Below, piece after piece: positions 1-9,096 of a stretch of 12,032 nt of DNA (position 1 is its first letter; each line of letters begins with the position of its first letter). Made by a program: the position numbers and the translations under genes. Origin of the DNA: Acanthamoeba sp. SK_2022b (Eukaryota; Discosea; Longamoebia; Acanthamoebidae); assembly GCA_027943245.1 (NCBI GenBank), contig JANDJZ010000275.1, positions 1 through 12,032 on the forward strand. The letters run 5' to 3'. The notes below the pieces were generated by a model. That model was not told the DNA's origin. It searched no databases and worked only from the letters and a program-made list of their open reading frames with translations.

Positions 1-2413
1 TCCGATGAGCAGTTTGACGCAAACGAGTGCCAAGACGCCTACCTATCCATTGGCAAACCGATCAAGGACATTCTCGATTTGGCCGCTGCGGAGGAGCAAT
101 TTGAAGAAGAGGAGGAAGAGGAGGACGAGTTGAAGGATTTTGACTCCGAAGAGATAGACAGCGAAGAGGAAGAGGAGTGGGAGATGGTCGAAGAGCACGA
201 ATGCAATGACGGCGCGCAAGGGGAGGCGAAGCAGCGAACCTTGCGAACGCAGTCAGAGAGAACCAACCGACAGCTTCGCGATTTCAACTCCGACGAAGAG
301 GATAACGGCCGTAGTGGAGTTACCAACAAGATTGCGTCCAGCGGTGGGCACCAGCTCCACATCAAGCGTAACTCCTACCACTATCCTCCGCCGCCTTCCA
401 CCGATGCAGGAGCGCCGGAGGCCGCCGAGCCGACCGAGCCCAAGTTTCGCGGGCTCCATCTCTACCAGAGCCGCAAGGCCCAGCTGGTCATCGAGGACGA
501 GGGACCCAAGAGCGACATGGGCGGCGCCGAGCGCGGGCTGGTGCTCACGCGAGAAACGGAGGCCATCGCCTCGCTCGAGCCCTACGGCGGCGGCTCTGGC
601 AGCAGCAGCGACCTGTTTGGCAGCGCTGACAGCTCTGGTGAGCTGGCGACCGTGGGCAAGGGCGAGGTCAGTAGTGGCGGGCGAATGAAGGGCAACGTGT
701 CGGGCGAGCGACGATTGGCCACGAGCTCGCCGGCGCATTATGAGATGGGCGCCGAGATGAATGACATCGGCCTACGGAAGCGCATGCGCAAGATCTACGA
801 CAACAGGGTGATCCGCAGCAAGATGCACCTGTTCCCGCACATGGGCAAGCGGCGTGACAACTCGATCGAGATGATTCCCAGCAAAAACTGGAACGAGGAG
901 TTCCAGAAGCTGTGGGAACGCAAACTCGGCGCTAGTCGTGACACGCCCGAGAGCAAGGAAGGATTCGAGGACGAGCAGCTCATAGTGCGCCTCGGCATCG
1001 GTAAGCTTGCCTCGGAGTTCACCGAGCTCGCCCTCAAGCTCGGAAAGGTAAACCACACGCGGCTCACGCTCTTCTTCGTCGTTGTTAGACTCTCCACATA
1101 ACCTTTTTCGTTTTTCGTTTTTCGTTCTTTTTGCGTGGTGGCCACCAGATAATCATCGATGAGTTCTTGGACGCGGGGGCAAAGAAGACTATTCCTCCTG
1201 TAGACGTGGGCGGAGTGGCCGGTGGCCTCAAATATCTCTCGCACAACATTTTCTTCAAGTTTGGTATGCAGTGTCATGTGCCGCGTCGTGTCAAGTCATC
1301 TGACCGTTCCCCTTCCCCGCTCGCGTACTCCGTGAACTCCAGCTGTCGACGAGAATGGAATCTTTGGCGGTGACGAGTGGGCGATGAAGGCTGCCGCTCA
1401 CGAGATCAAAGGCCTGAGCCAGTACATGATGCTGAGCATCAAGAAGAAGATTGCCGGACTCCGTACGTCGTCTGTGTGCGCGAAGACCGAAGCTGTGCGA
1501 TGGTTCAGTTGTCGATGCGCTGACGTGAGACCTGCTTGGGGGCACAGACTTCCCGCTGATGGCGCTGGTGAACTACCGAGGCTGGCGGCTGGTGGCCTCG
1601 TCCGTGCTGCCCATCGACGAAACCACGATCGCCTACGGCTCCCCCAACTCCCGTCGCACCGTTCATGCCGACGACCCAGTGCTCAACGAGATCATGCAGC
1701 AGGCGGCCTCGCATCTGAACCTCAAAGTTCGTCTATTGGGCCCGTGCCTGTGCCTTTGGCTGTGCCTGTTAACGGATTGAATTGCTTGCAGGGACACGAG
1801 ATCAGTAGTCGGGACGGGACCAGACGAGTGTTCATCCATGCGCCGGGCGACGTGGAAGGCCATCTGGGCAAGGACGGGCGATACTACTTGCTCGACACCC
1901 ACCGGGTCATGCCTCCCACCATCCCTCTGCTCAAGTACCTCACCGCCCACCCTCCACCAATCAACCCCTCAACATGTGCTCTCTCCCGCACCCCACGTTT
2001 GATTGCTCACGCTCGCACCTCCTCAGCGAAAACAAGTACAAGCAAAAGGGCAACTGCTGGTATCAGCTCTTCCGGCCCGAGTTCATGCGGGACCACGCAC
2101 CGACTCCGCTGTGTTCGGACGCGTTGTCAGCGTGGGGCCTCGTGCCAAGCGACCCTCAGGTGCGCGTCCCTACCACGATCTCGGTCGTTTTGTGTCTTTT
2201 ATCTGGTGATATGAGCAAGCCTGTGCTGAATTGTGTCGCGTGCAGTCGTTCGAGGAGCACAACGCCGAAGTGGTGTACGCAGCGGAGATCCTGGTCACCA
2301 AGATCGTGCGGCTCTTTAGCGACAAGCTCAACTTCCGCTACGGACCCGAAGTGCAGCGCACCTTCCAGATTCGGCAGATCATTCTACAGCTCCATCGCCA
2401 AGGGTGTGTGTGT

Positions 2414-2484
<71 letters not shown>

Positions 2485-3877
2485 ATGATGTGTGGTGTGC
2501 ATTATGTGCCTCCTCTGACCCGTAAATCCTTGCTGACGTCGTCATAGGCTCAACGTGCGGTATCTCGGACATGTGCGACGCTACGTCTCCAACGATTCCT
2601 TGCGTTCGCTTTTGCGCTGTGAGATCATTGCCCGGTATCACCGACAGCACGCGCGCACACGCACGCACGCACACATGCACACTCACGCTTGTTCTGATTC
2701 AGAACACTGAAAAATCTGCTGAGAGAGCGATGGCGGAAGGTGCGAGGAGAGAGCCTGAACCAAGTTACCGCCGAGTTCTACAATGAGGTCTTCGTGTGGC
2801 CTCAGGTCGAGTGGTGGCAGTCCACCCTCCATCACGAAGTCCGCCGACGTGCCTTCTTGCTGCGGTTCGGCGAGCCCTCCCTTCCTGCACGCCAACAAGA
2901 ATGCATGCAACTCACGATGTGCGAGGCGGCTGGTTGATCAGAAAGAGCGACATGGAGCTGCTGTCGCCCGAGGATCGCTACTGGGTGTGGCAGCGTGTCG
3001 ACGACATGCTGGGCATCAGCTGGAACATTCCCTACAACAAGATCCTCACCATGTACATCCAACGTACGGTGGCCCACCATCATTCGTCCTTCGACGCCCT
3101 TGCTTTCGTTCTCCGTTCTTTTCGCTCTTCGTTTTCCTTACCGCAACTATCGGACACGCAGGGCGAAGGCCGATCACGGCATCCCATGTCAACGATTCGC
3201 AGAGACCGATCATCGATCGGTTGTTCATAGTGTCCTTCTATGAAGGCATGCGTGACCCTGCAACCTCCCTCCCAATAACCACACGCAGAATTAAGCTTAT
3301 ACGCGTCATCACACAGGTCACGTCAAGTTCCAGAAGTGGAAACGGAAGCGGAAGCTTAACGAAAACATGATGGACATGTCCCGCCACGCTGGTGCGCGCA
3401 CCGAACAACATCACGCGTGGTGGTCGCAGGCGAGTCGCTCAACGCTGCCATGGTGTGTGGGTGTGGTGTGTGGTGTGCAGAGATGTCAGTGCGGGTGAAG
3501 GGTCCGGCGCGCGTGGCCAAGATGCTGGCGGCGACGGCGTCCGAGGAGATCCTGGCCGGGCGGCGCAAGAGACCGCAGACGCAGTCGACGCTGCTTGGCG
3601 AGATTTTCACCGAGGTCGACCTCCCCGAGGACGTGTGGCGCGGCGTGCGCTGGGATGAGCGCGTCTGCGAGAAGATCTGCGGCAAGTACCTCGAGACGCT
3701 GGAGTCGCTGACCAACGACGTGGCTGCGCTCAACAACTGGGCCATCGCCCTCAAGACGCTCGCCGTGATCAAAGCGCGCAAGCTCATCCAGCTTCTGCGG
3801 CGCCGACAGCTCACTTCGGCGCAGGTGCCCAACCTCACCTGGCTCTTCAAGCCCTCCTACGACAAGTACTGCGGTAC

Positions 3878-3933
<56 letters not shown>

Positions 3934-5158
3934 GGCGTTGTGAATTCTTAACTGAAAATGGCGACATTATGGCAGAGGCGCTGGAGGTGAGCGACAAGGA
4001 CGACAGCCTGTGGTACAACATGGGCGCGTTGTGCTACGAGAACGGGTTAGCCGAGCTCGAGCTCGGCAACAAGGACATCGCCGCCGGGCATCTCAACAAC
4101 GCTCTGCGCAAACTCGAACATGTACGCCCACACACGTCCCGCCATGCACGTACGCCACAAACGCAAGCGCTGATGGCTTGATTACGTGAAGGTGCTGGTA
4201 TTGCTGAAGGAGCGCGAGGGGAGCGCGATAGGCAGCGTAGAGGAGACGATGGAAGTGTTTGGGGAGGTGATCATCGGGCTGGGCGTGATCTACGCAATGA
4301 AGGCCTCGCTCGAGCCCTCCCTGAATCGTCAGGCCACGTCGTTACTCAACAAGGCTCAGGGCCTCTGCTCTCAGGTCATCCCTAATGACACAAGGCCAAC
4401 ACACGTTCAGCAGCGTGCGCTGACAGTGTCGCGTCGATGTGCAGGTGAAGCAAATGGAGCAGCAGAGGGAGGAGCGGCAGCGGTGGCGACTCATGGAGCG
4501 GACGCGGCAGCAGGCCCAGGAGCAGTCGCGCTCGTCCATCGACCGGGACGAGCTGGAGGAGTGGGAGTCGTCCGAGCAGCTCCGCGGCTACCTGGAGGAC
4601 GGCGCTGCCGACCACCACCACGGCAAGGCGGACCGGGACAAGGGCACACAGCAGCGCAAGAAAGACAAGAAGCGCGAGGAGAAGCGCGAACGTAAGCGGG
4701 AGAAGAAGGAGGCCAAGGAAAAGGAGAAGCAGCAGGAACAGAAATCCAAAGAATCAGGCTCAGGTGCGGGTCCCCACTGTTTGAGTGTACGTGTGTCATG
4801 GGGGCATGAGATTTCTGACAACGCGACAGCTTGTTTGGAGGAGATGATCAAAGATATCAGGAAGCAACTCAAGGCTCAAGACGCCCTGTGGGCCTTCCTA
4901 CGCAAGTGCGTTCCGCCTGCATGACATTATTCGCGGCCATCAACTAACCTTTCCTTGGCCGTGCTACAACCGTTCTGAACGTTCAGAAGCGGACGGGGAG
5001 CCAAGTTTGCGGGAAAGCTCACGCAGCCAGTCATCCTCGATCGGTTGGCCTCCAACACCAAGCTGCCGCGCCTCTCGGCACCAGCCACTACTACCTCCGC
5101 CCGTGCCTCAGTAGACCTGTCCCCAGCGCGCCTACGCTCGTCTTCCCATGGCGTGTGA
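1..5158 (+). CDS. CLU-domain protein, 16 exons, 5' partial
   Basis: The frame is open from base 1, so the true start lies upstream. Exons: 1-1047, 1149-1263, 1343-1462, 1548-1726, 1792-1934, 2027-2159, 2246-2403, 2548-2634, 2703-3063, 3317-3391, 3481-3873, 3976-4121, 4192-4374, 4445-4763, 4830-4905, 4987-5158; every intron is GT-AG. Window residues 29-62 are strongly acidic and 100-240 low-complexity. The CLU domain spans about 295-555 (NWNEEFQ, FAVDENGIFGGDEWA, NYRGWRLVASSVLPI, VEGHLGKDGRYYLLD, LFRPEF). The following CLU/eIF3-p135-like helical part (about 580-780) has NVRYLG and IIARTLKNLLR. A TPR-like region (about 935-1045, DSLWYNMGALCYENGLAE) and a Lys/Glu coiled coil (1048-1150) follow. 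Classical CLU/CLUH proteins are cytosolic RNA-binding factors needed for mitochondrial distribution; whether this paralogue does that is unknown. Exon 9 has a one-base frame break near 2934. Summed exon length plus one base is exactly 1236 codons, which supports the splice model. Confidence 0.85.
2416..2483. repeat. (TG)34 microsatellite in intron 7
   Basis: An uninterrupted run of 34 TG units lies in intron 7 (2404-2547), starting 12 bases after the splice donor, whose own first bases are also GT repeats. The acceptor is at 2546-2547. Confidence 0.97.
2647..2687. repeat. degenerate CA/CG-rich simple repeat in intron 8
   Basis: Alternating GCAC/GCGC/ACAC units fill the middle of the 68-nt intron 8 (2635-2702). 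The tract is imperfect and appears to be intronic only. Confidence 0.85.
2930..2938 (+). other. frame break inside exon 9 of the CLU gene
   Basis: The frame from exon 8 reads to ...MCEAAG and hits TGA at 2935-2937. The downstream coding frame (LIRKSDMELLSPEDRYW) is offset by one base. Adding one base at the GGTT run (2932-2935) gives a continuous reading EAAGLIRKSDMEL, which resembles the G-hydrophobic-x-L-x-x-x-D pattern I recall in CLU relatives. It is either a sequencing or assembly indel or a genuine inactivating deletion. A 23-nt GT-AG intron (2919-2941) would also restore frame but is far shorter than the other introns. Confidence 0.7.
3064..3316 (+). other. long intron 9 of the CLU gene
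   Basis: At 253 nt this is the longest intron of the gene. It contains two short perfect inverted repeats: ACCGATC/GATCGGT around 3207-3223 and CCTTC/GAAGG around 3235-3247. I see no internal exon that keeps the frame and looks like CLU-family protein. Confidence 0.65.
3878..3934. repeat. (GTGGTC)n hexanucleotide repeat in intron 11
   Basis: Eight full GTGGTC units plus partial ends lie at the 5' side of intron 11 (3874-3975). The intron is 102 nt, a multiple of three, and has no stop in the host frame, so retention would add a Ser-Trp repeat to the protein. Confidence 0.95.
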
Positions 5159-5334
5159 GGGAAATGTAGTAGCAGAATAGGTTGTGCAACATGATAAAAA
5201 GCGCAGACGGGGCGCGCTCAGTTCACCAGTCTGATGAACAGTTAAGCAGATGAGTGATATCCAGCACATGACTATGATGGAACAGTACATCCCAGTGAGT
5301 GGCAACCACTAGGTTGGTGTCAAAGTTGAAGTCC
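5159..5334 (+). other. 3' flank of the CLU gene and edge of the CpG-poor block
   Basis: The first 60 bases after the stop are still CpG-containing (several CG between 5201 and 5218) and include an A-rich GATAAAAA stretch at 5193-5200 that might serve 3' end formation. From about 5220 CpG nearly vanishes. No gene is seen here. Confidence 0.5.
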
Positions 5335-5607
5335 ATGGTGGAGCCATGGCTGGTTGAGGGCTTGTACATAAGATCGATGTACATAGTTGATCCAAGAACC
5401 TATGTAGGCAGTGACTCCTTTTTGGGCAAGTTCTGTGAGATGTACACCCATCAGGCTGGCGAGCTGTACATAAAAGGGGGTTGCACTTCTGAAAAGAAGG
5501 TTGAAGAGCTAGTGTGTTGGCTGACCTGTTTGGGAAGGGTTGCATGTGGCTTTGATTGTGAAGGTGAAGGGAAGTACGTCCTGAGAACTGAGTGTTCAGG
5601 AAAATGA
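5335..5607 (+). CDS. unidentified 90-residue frame, probably a gene fragment
   Basis: I do not recognise this protein. The frame opens after a stop at 5296-5298, and the first ATG (5335) follows a possible splice acceptor (CACTAG, ending 5312). It reads MVEPWLVEGLYIRSMYIVD and continues with GSDSFLGKFCEMYTHQAGEL, mixed polar and hydrophobic with six Cys. Codon use (TTG, AGA, GTT) differs from the CLU gene. Its last codons and the TGA stop lie inside the inverted-repeat element at 5586-5715, so the natural C-terminus is missing or lies elsewhere. It may be the remnant of a mobile-element gene or a host gene exon. Confidence 0.35.
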   Translation: MVEPWLVEGLYIRSMYIVDPRTYVGSDSFLGKFCEMYTHQAGELYIKGGCTSEKKVEELVCWLTCLGRVACGFDCEGEGKYVLRTECSGK

Positions 5608-5715
5608 AACAGTGACCCTATCTCTGTGGACAGCATCTGTCTTGGAAGGTGTCCTAATTGTCTAGCTGCGACATTACAAGAAGTGGCAGTGTGTCATTTT
5701 CCTTAACACTCAGTT
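5586..5715. mobile_element. 130-bp MITE-like element, copy 1
   Basis: The ends form a terminal inverted repeat of about 29 bp (AACTGAGTGTT at both ends, 26 of 29 matching). It is flanked by a direct GAG on each side (5583-5585 and 5716-5718), a possible 3-bp target duplication. It has no coding capacity. The internal sequence aligns in part with the reverse complement of the element at 9837-9995, which shows that they belong to one family in opposite orientations. Confidence 0.8.
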
Positions 5716-6213
5716 GAGGCAGCCTGCACTCTCCTGGTCATGAAACTGCTGCCACTCAGCAAGCTCAGAGTGCAAGAAGAGCGGTTCTTTGCAATGGGCT
5801 TGCATGTTGGGCAGGGTGTTGTGGTGGGAGGGAGTAGGGAACACCTGTAGGAGGAAAGCAGTCTCATATGAGGGATGACAAGGACAGAAAAGCAAGGAGG
5901 TGAAGCAGGGATAACTCACCACTGGACATGAGGTGAAACAAGGAAAGGAGGGAGTGTGACATATGAGGTTTGTGGATGCTGGTGTGGTGAAACTTTGTTT
6001 GGGCAGTGGAGAAGATTTGATCAATGCTCTATGGGTGTTTCCCACAAGTAGAAAGCTGAAGTAGACATCCTTGAAGACATAAAGACTTACAAGAACAGAA
6101 AGAAAGGTGAGGACATGTGTGGCTTTTCCCCCTGCCTCCAAGTCCAGCATTTCTGTGTCCTGTTCCTCATCAACTCTGGCTGAAAGCAGCAGAAGTTCCT
6201 TGGCTAAAGCCAA
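5710..6213 (-). pseudogene. unidentified minus-strand frame, possibly two exons
   Basis: This frame is open for about 167 codons and unrecognised. The upstream part (about 6090-6200) reads DTEMLDLEAGGKATHVLTF and then a hydrophobic stretch, which looks coding. The middle is Pro/Ser/Cys-rich and looks like intron, ending in a good acceptor (CCTACAG) before VFPTPSHHN. The end reads SELAEWQQFHDQESAGCLN. The frame has no ATG at its 5' end, and its TGA (5710-5712) is supplied by the terminal repeat of the adjacent MITE-like element. It may be a decayed gene or a chance frame. Confidence 0.25.
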
Positions 6214-6626
6214 CTTGATAACTGCTCAACTACAATAAACCTTCTTAATGTACGCTCGTGCACTCTCTTTTTGCACTTATCATCTTTCCCATAGAAAACC
6301 AACTGTCAGATTTTTGAGAGCTATGTTATGTACATGATCCTGTACATTTCACTACCCACCAGAACGCTCTTTGTCTTTACTGATGGGTAATGTCACAAAG
6401 ATGGCAGAGGTGGCGTACTCTGGACCACATGCCTCTAGAAACAAAAGCTTCAAGAGCTCTTTGTCTTTACTGAGAAATAGGCGTTTTTGCCAAAAATCAT
6501 GCCCCCCAAGCCAAGCCAACTGGATACCCATAGACGTGAAGGTCTGCAATTGCAGCAGTACATCATTGCACTTGCCTTGCTTGTTGGAGAGCACTGGCTC
6601 ACTCTGGCCTGCACGTCCATTGCAGA
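6214..6626. other. gene-poor stretch with an 18-bp direct repeat
   Basis: I see no convincing gene. There is an AATAAA at 6234-6239, two TGTACA palindromes (6329, 6341) and a direct repeat (GCTCTTTGTCTTTACTGA) at 6366-6383 and 6456-6473. The 12-mer CTGAGAAATAGG next to the second copy recurs near 7380. Confidence 0.6.
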
Positions 6627-6822
6627 GCAGGAGACATCAACAAGGAGGGAGAGATGGTGATCGCACAACAACGCCTTTGCCAAGCTGAAGCGATACCTGG
6701 ACCAGGTGTGCATGGTGCCAAAGGAGAGGATTGCCACAGAGGTGCCCAATTATGCCATCAAACACCGCCTCAAGGAGAAGAAGCAATGTAGAGATGAGAA
6801 GCAGAACAGACAGAAGCCATGA
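6627..6822 (+). pseudogene. frameshifted fragment of an unidentified basic protein
   Basis: One frame reads AGDINKEGEMVIA (6627-6665). A second frame, offset by one base, continues NNAFAKLKRYLDQVCMVPKE and then IATEVPNYAIKHRLKEKKQ, ending at TGA 6820-6822. The charged, helix-forming composition and the smooth join across a single shift near 6660-6667 suggest a decayed coding segment. I do not recognise the family; a mobile-element protein is possible from context. Confidence 0.35.
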
Positions 6823-6866
6823 TGGGATGATAACTAAAGCTCACTGTACACACAAGAGGAGGAAGC

Positions 6867-7160
6867 CTATCTACTTTTGACAGAAAGTCCAGAAGACCAC
6901 GATGTGATGTTCTTGTGGTTGACCTTGCTGACGTTCTGGATGGCAAGCTTCTCTGGCGGGATGTTGATCTCATCCTGAATCAACTTGTTGTGTGCCTTGG
7001 CCAGGATGGTGGCCTCGTTCTGCTTGCTGTGCTCCTCCCACTCCTCGAGGAGCTGGCCGTTGGTTCACTTGGGCTTGTGCAACATCTTCTGCTTGAGCTT
7101 GTCCTGTCTGTAGTTGGTGGCAATTGAGTAGTAGTGCCTGTTCAGACCGTGGATGAGGGC
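6867..7160 (-). pseudogene. TGA-interrupted fragment of an unidentified helical protein
   Basis: On the minus strand a frame starting at 7160, directly after a possible acceptor (GAGTAG), reads [20 protein letters not shown], then [11 protein letters not shown], a TGA at 7065-7067, NGQLLEEWEEHSKQNEATIL, AKAHNKLIQDEINIPPEKL and ends at TAG 6867-6869. It is charged and alpha-helical, and more protein-like than the hydrophobic mirror frame on the plus strand. It is unrecognised. It converges with the fragment at 6627-6822, so the two may come from different genes. Confidence 0.35.
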
Positions 7161-7274
7161 CTACTCACAATGCAACAAACACCCAAGGAGAATGGCTCAA
7201 GCAAAATGTTCAGGCGAAGAGGAGGTGTAAAACCTGATGCCACGGTTGGCAGCTTCATGAACATTTAGCTCCAA

Positions 7275-7299
7275 GTCACCAGCGTAGATTCCTGGTGAC
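7275..7299. repeat. perfect 8-bp hairpin
   Basis: GTCACCAG (7275-7282) pairs with CTGGTGAC (7292-7299) around a 9-base loop. It sits just before the A run inside the 679-bp element. No U-tract follows, so it is not a bacterial-type terminator. Confidence 0.6.
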
Positions 7300-7307
7300 C
7301 TGATCTC

Positions 7308-7332
7308 AAAAAAAAAAAAAAAAAAAAAAAAA
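7308..7332 (+). repeat. run of 25 A
   Basis: An uninterrupted 25-base A run lies inside the inverted-repeat element. It could be the tail of a small retroposed RNA: an imperfect duplication (AAACCTGATGCC at about 7231, AAACCATGCC at about 7335) brackets the stretch. It could equally be a simple repeat. Confidence 0.9.
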
Positions 7333-7870
7333 TGAAACCATGCCTGAGTGCATAGAAGGCGATGGAACACCAGTTTGCTCTGAGAAATAGGGTGCAAACT
7401 TTGAAAGCCAAGCAGCATCTGCCTTCAGCTTCTGACTGTTGGGAGACTTGCCTTTAACAGAGTGAATGTACACTTTTGATACACAAATGAAATTAAAACA
7501 CACTGAAATATGTACCAGGCCAAAGAAAGCTCAAATTCTGTACACTGAGGTGAAACAGTGTTAAACTTTGATGTTTTGTACTTGACAACTGTATTGGCCA
7601 TCATGAATTGTGTTTACATTGTTGGAACTTGATCTCTTCTAAACATTCAAAGATTTCATATCAGTACCTTGGTGCAAATTGAAACAGTAGTAAAATGTTT
7701 TTTCACAAACATCTTTTTGTTGGTACCAATGCACATCAGGTGTGACTGATTTTGTATCAACATACCTGTTTTGTACATGTTACAGGCACGAGATAGCTAC
7801 ACCAAGCGAAGTTTTAGGTACTTTATGGGTTCTACATCACCTCTTCGCCTGAACATCTTGCAAGAGCCAT

Positions 7871-8475
7871 CAACAACCTTTGGTCTGGGTCCACTTCTCT
7901 CCTACTCTTCTGTGTCATCCATTTCCACTACTCCCCATCTCCTCCCCTAGCCCTCTCATTAGTGGCTTTTCTGTTGCCATCTTTTCTAACTCTTCCATGG
8001 ACTTGAGGAGCATCTGGTGCCCACAGCCTTCCTGCATTCCTGCACCAGAGTGCTTCTTTCATCACATCCCTATCTCTCCAATGCATAAGGAATCAGCTTG
8101 CAATGCACCAACCTTCCTTTCCTGCCAAGGACATGACTGCATACCTCTGCCGCTGCCACTCTACCTTCTCAACAACTACTTGCCCCTTGCGCATACCTTC
8201 CTGGACAGAATGCCAAACATGTCCACATCTTGTACTAAGCTGCTCCCACCTTGTACCTCTCACTTGCCCCTGCCCTCTACCATGTGGCATTATTCCTCTC
8301 TCTTCCCCCACCATCAGTGCCACCAATGTTGGCTCCCTCACCAACTGGCTTCTTGGCTTTTTAGTCAAGAGCCTGGATGACAGGCATGCTCAACATCACT
8401 GCCTCATTCTCCACTCTACATCCTGGCTATGCACCTTCTCAGCACTCAGTTATCAGCTTGAGCAGCTGCCTTTAA
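7871..8475. other. pyrimidine-rich stretch without a supportable gene
   Basis: The plus strand is rich in C and T. Two overlapping plus-strand frames are open here (about 7883-8380 and 8103-8489), but both are Pro/Ser/Cys/His-rich and look like composition effects. A short tract NWLLGFLVKSLDD near 8343 might be a coding remnant. I assign nothing. Confidence 0.5.
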
Positions 8476-8764
8476 GCCCAGCAGAATAGCCCAATGTTGT
8501 GGGCAACAACGTCAGATGTATGGAAAAGTTATAATATCCACCTAAATCTTCACCCCATGGTACGCAGCTTCTACAATCACCACACCACGCCCATCGCCTT
8601 GTGCAAATGTGTGGCTTCCACTTGAACAGATCAAGCCAGCCCTTACACTCTTCAAGGAAGCGTGGTCCTCAAGCTCCCTGCTCTTCTTCCAGCACATCAA
8701 ACAGGTCTCACAAGTCCTTAGTGTCTCCTATTCTGTAACTTTCAATACACTAGTGTTTTATTGA
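8476..8764 (+). pseudogene. frameshifted fragment of an unidentified protein
   Basis: A frame opening after TAA 8473-8475 reads AQQNSPMLWATTSDVWKSYN then IHLNLHPMVRSFYNHHTTPI and ALCKC, stopping at TGA 8623-8625. A second frame, overlapping from 8609, continues VWLPLEQIKPALTLFKEAWS and SSSLLFFQHIKQVSQVLSVS to TGA 8762-8764. The join near 8608 gives a protein-like whole, so I read one decayed segment with a frameshift. The family is not recognised. Confidence 0.35.
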
Positions 8765-9054
8765 TATTGTTACTTATTCTTATATTCAAAAAAATACTTG
8801 AGTCTCACATCTGAAACTTTTGGTCCCATAAAAGCTTTTTATACTTTTAAACACCACTTTGGCCTCTCTGTACATAAAATGAAGGATTTTTAGGCCGAGA
8901 ATATATATCCATGGGTTTTTGTACAGTTCATGGAGAAAAAGTGCATATTGTCAAAAGAGTCATTGTTACTTTTTTCCAAACACTCCAATGATTGAGTAGT
9001 TTGTAAATCACCCACATTTCAATCCTGATGTACATTGGGATTTTGTGTGGTGAA
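8765..9054. other. AT-rich spacer
   Basis: No gene seen. It contains three TGTACA palindromes (8869, 8920, 9029) and short A/T runs. Confidence 0.6.
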
Positions 9055-9085
9055 CCAAGTGTTCAAGGAAATGAGACACTGACTC
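9055..9085 (+). mobile_element. solo end of the MITE-like family
   Basis: The segment contains GTGTTCAAGGAAATGAGACA followed by CTGACTC. This matches the inner and outer parts of the terminal repeat at 9995-9965 (read on the minus strand) with a few changes. I find no partner end within the next few hundred bases, so this is a truncated copy or half-element. Confidence 0.6.
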
Positions 9086-9096
9086 ATTGCTCGGTT

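Larger units (their letters stand above)
7192..7870. mobile_element. 679-bp non-autonomous element with 43-bp terminal inverted repeats
   Basis: Bases 7192-7234 and the reverse complement of 7828-7870 match over 43 bp with about six mismatches, including a perfect 17-base core ATGTTCAGGCGAAGAGG. The interior has no sizeable frame, a 25-base A run, a perfect 8-bp hairpin and hardly any CpG. I see no clear target-site duplication. The core octamer TGTTCAGG is shared with the ends of the 130-160-bp family in this window. A non-autonomous DNA transposon is the best reading. Confidence 0.7.

Noticed and set aside
253..738. Long minus-strand open frame opposite exon 1
   Set aside because: It is antisense to a clearly coding GC-rich exon and is Ala/Arg/Leu-rich, as expected from composition.
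2384..2686. Minus-strand frame with a long His-Thr run
   Set aside because: It is produced by the (TG)34 microsatellite in an intron.
3064..3316. An extra exon inside intron 9 (for example after CACGCAG near 3160)
   Set aside because: Inclusion breaks the phase, and the segment does not resemble CLU-family protein; direct joining of 3063 to 3317 gives Arg at the junction and an intact frame.
5231..5300. CTGATGA at 5231-5237 as a hammerhead ribozyme core or C/D-box snoRNA
   Set aside because: No downstream GAAA with pairing stems, and no D box at a suitable distance.
7880..8489. Two overlapping plus-strand open frames as genes
   Set aside because: Pro/Ser/Cys/His-rich composition from a pyrimidine-rich strand, no domain pattern, and the two frames overlap heavily.
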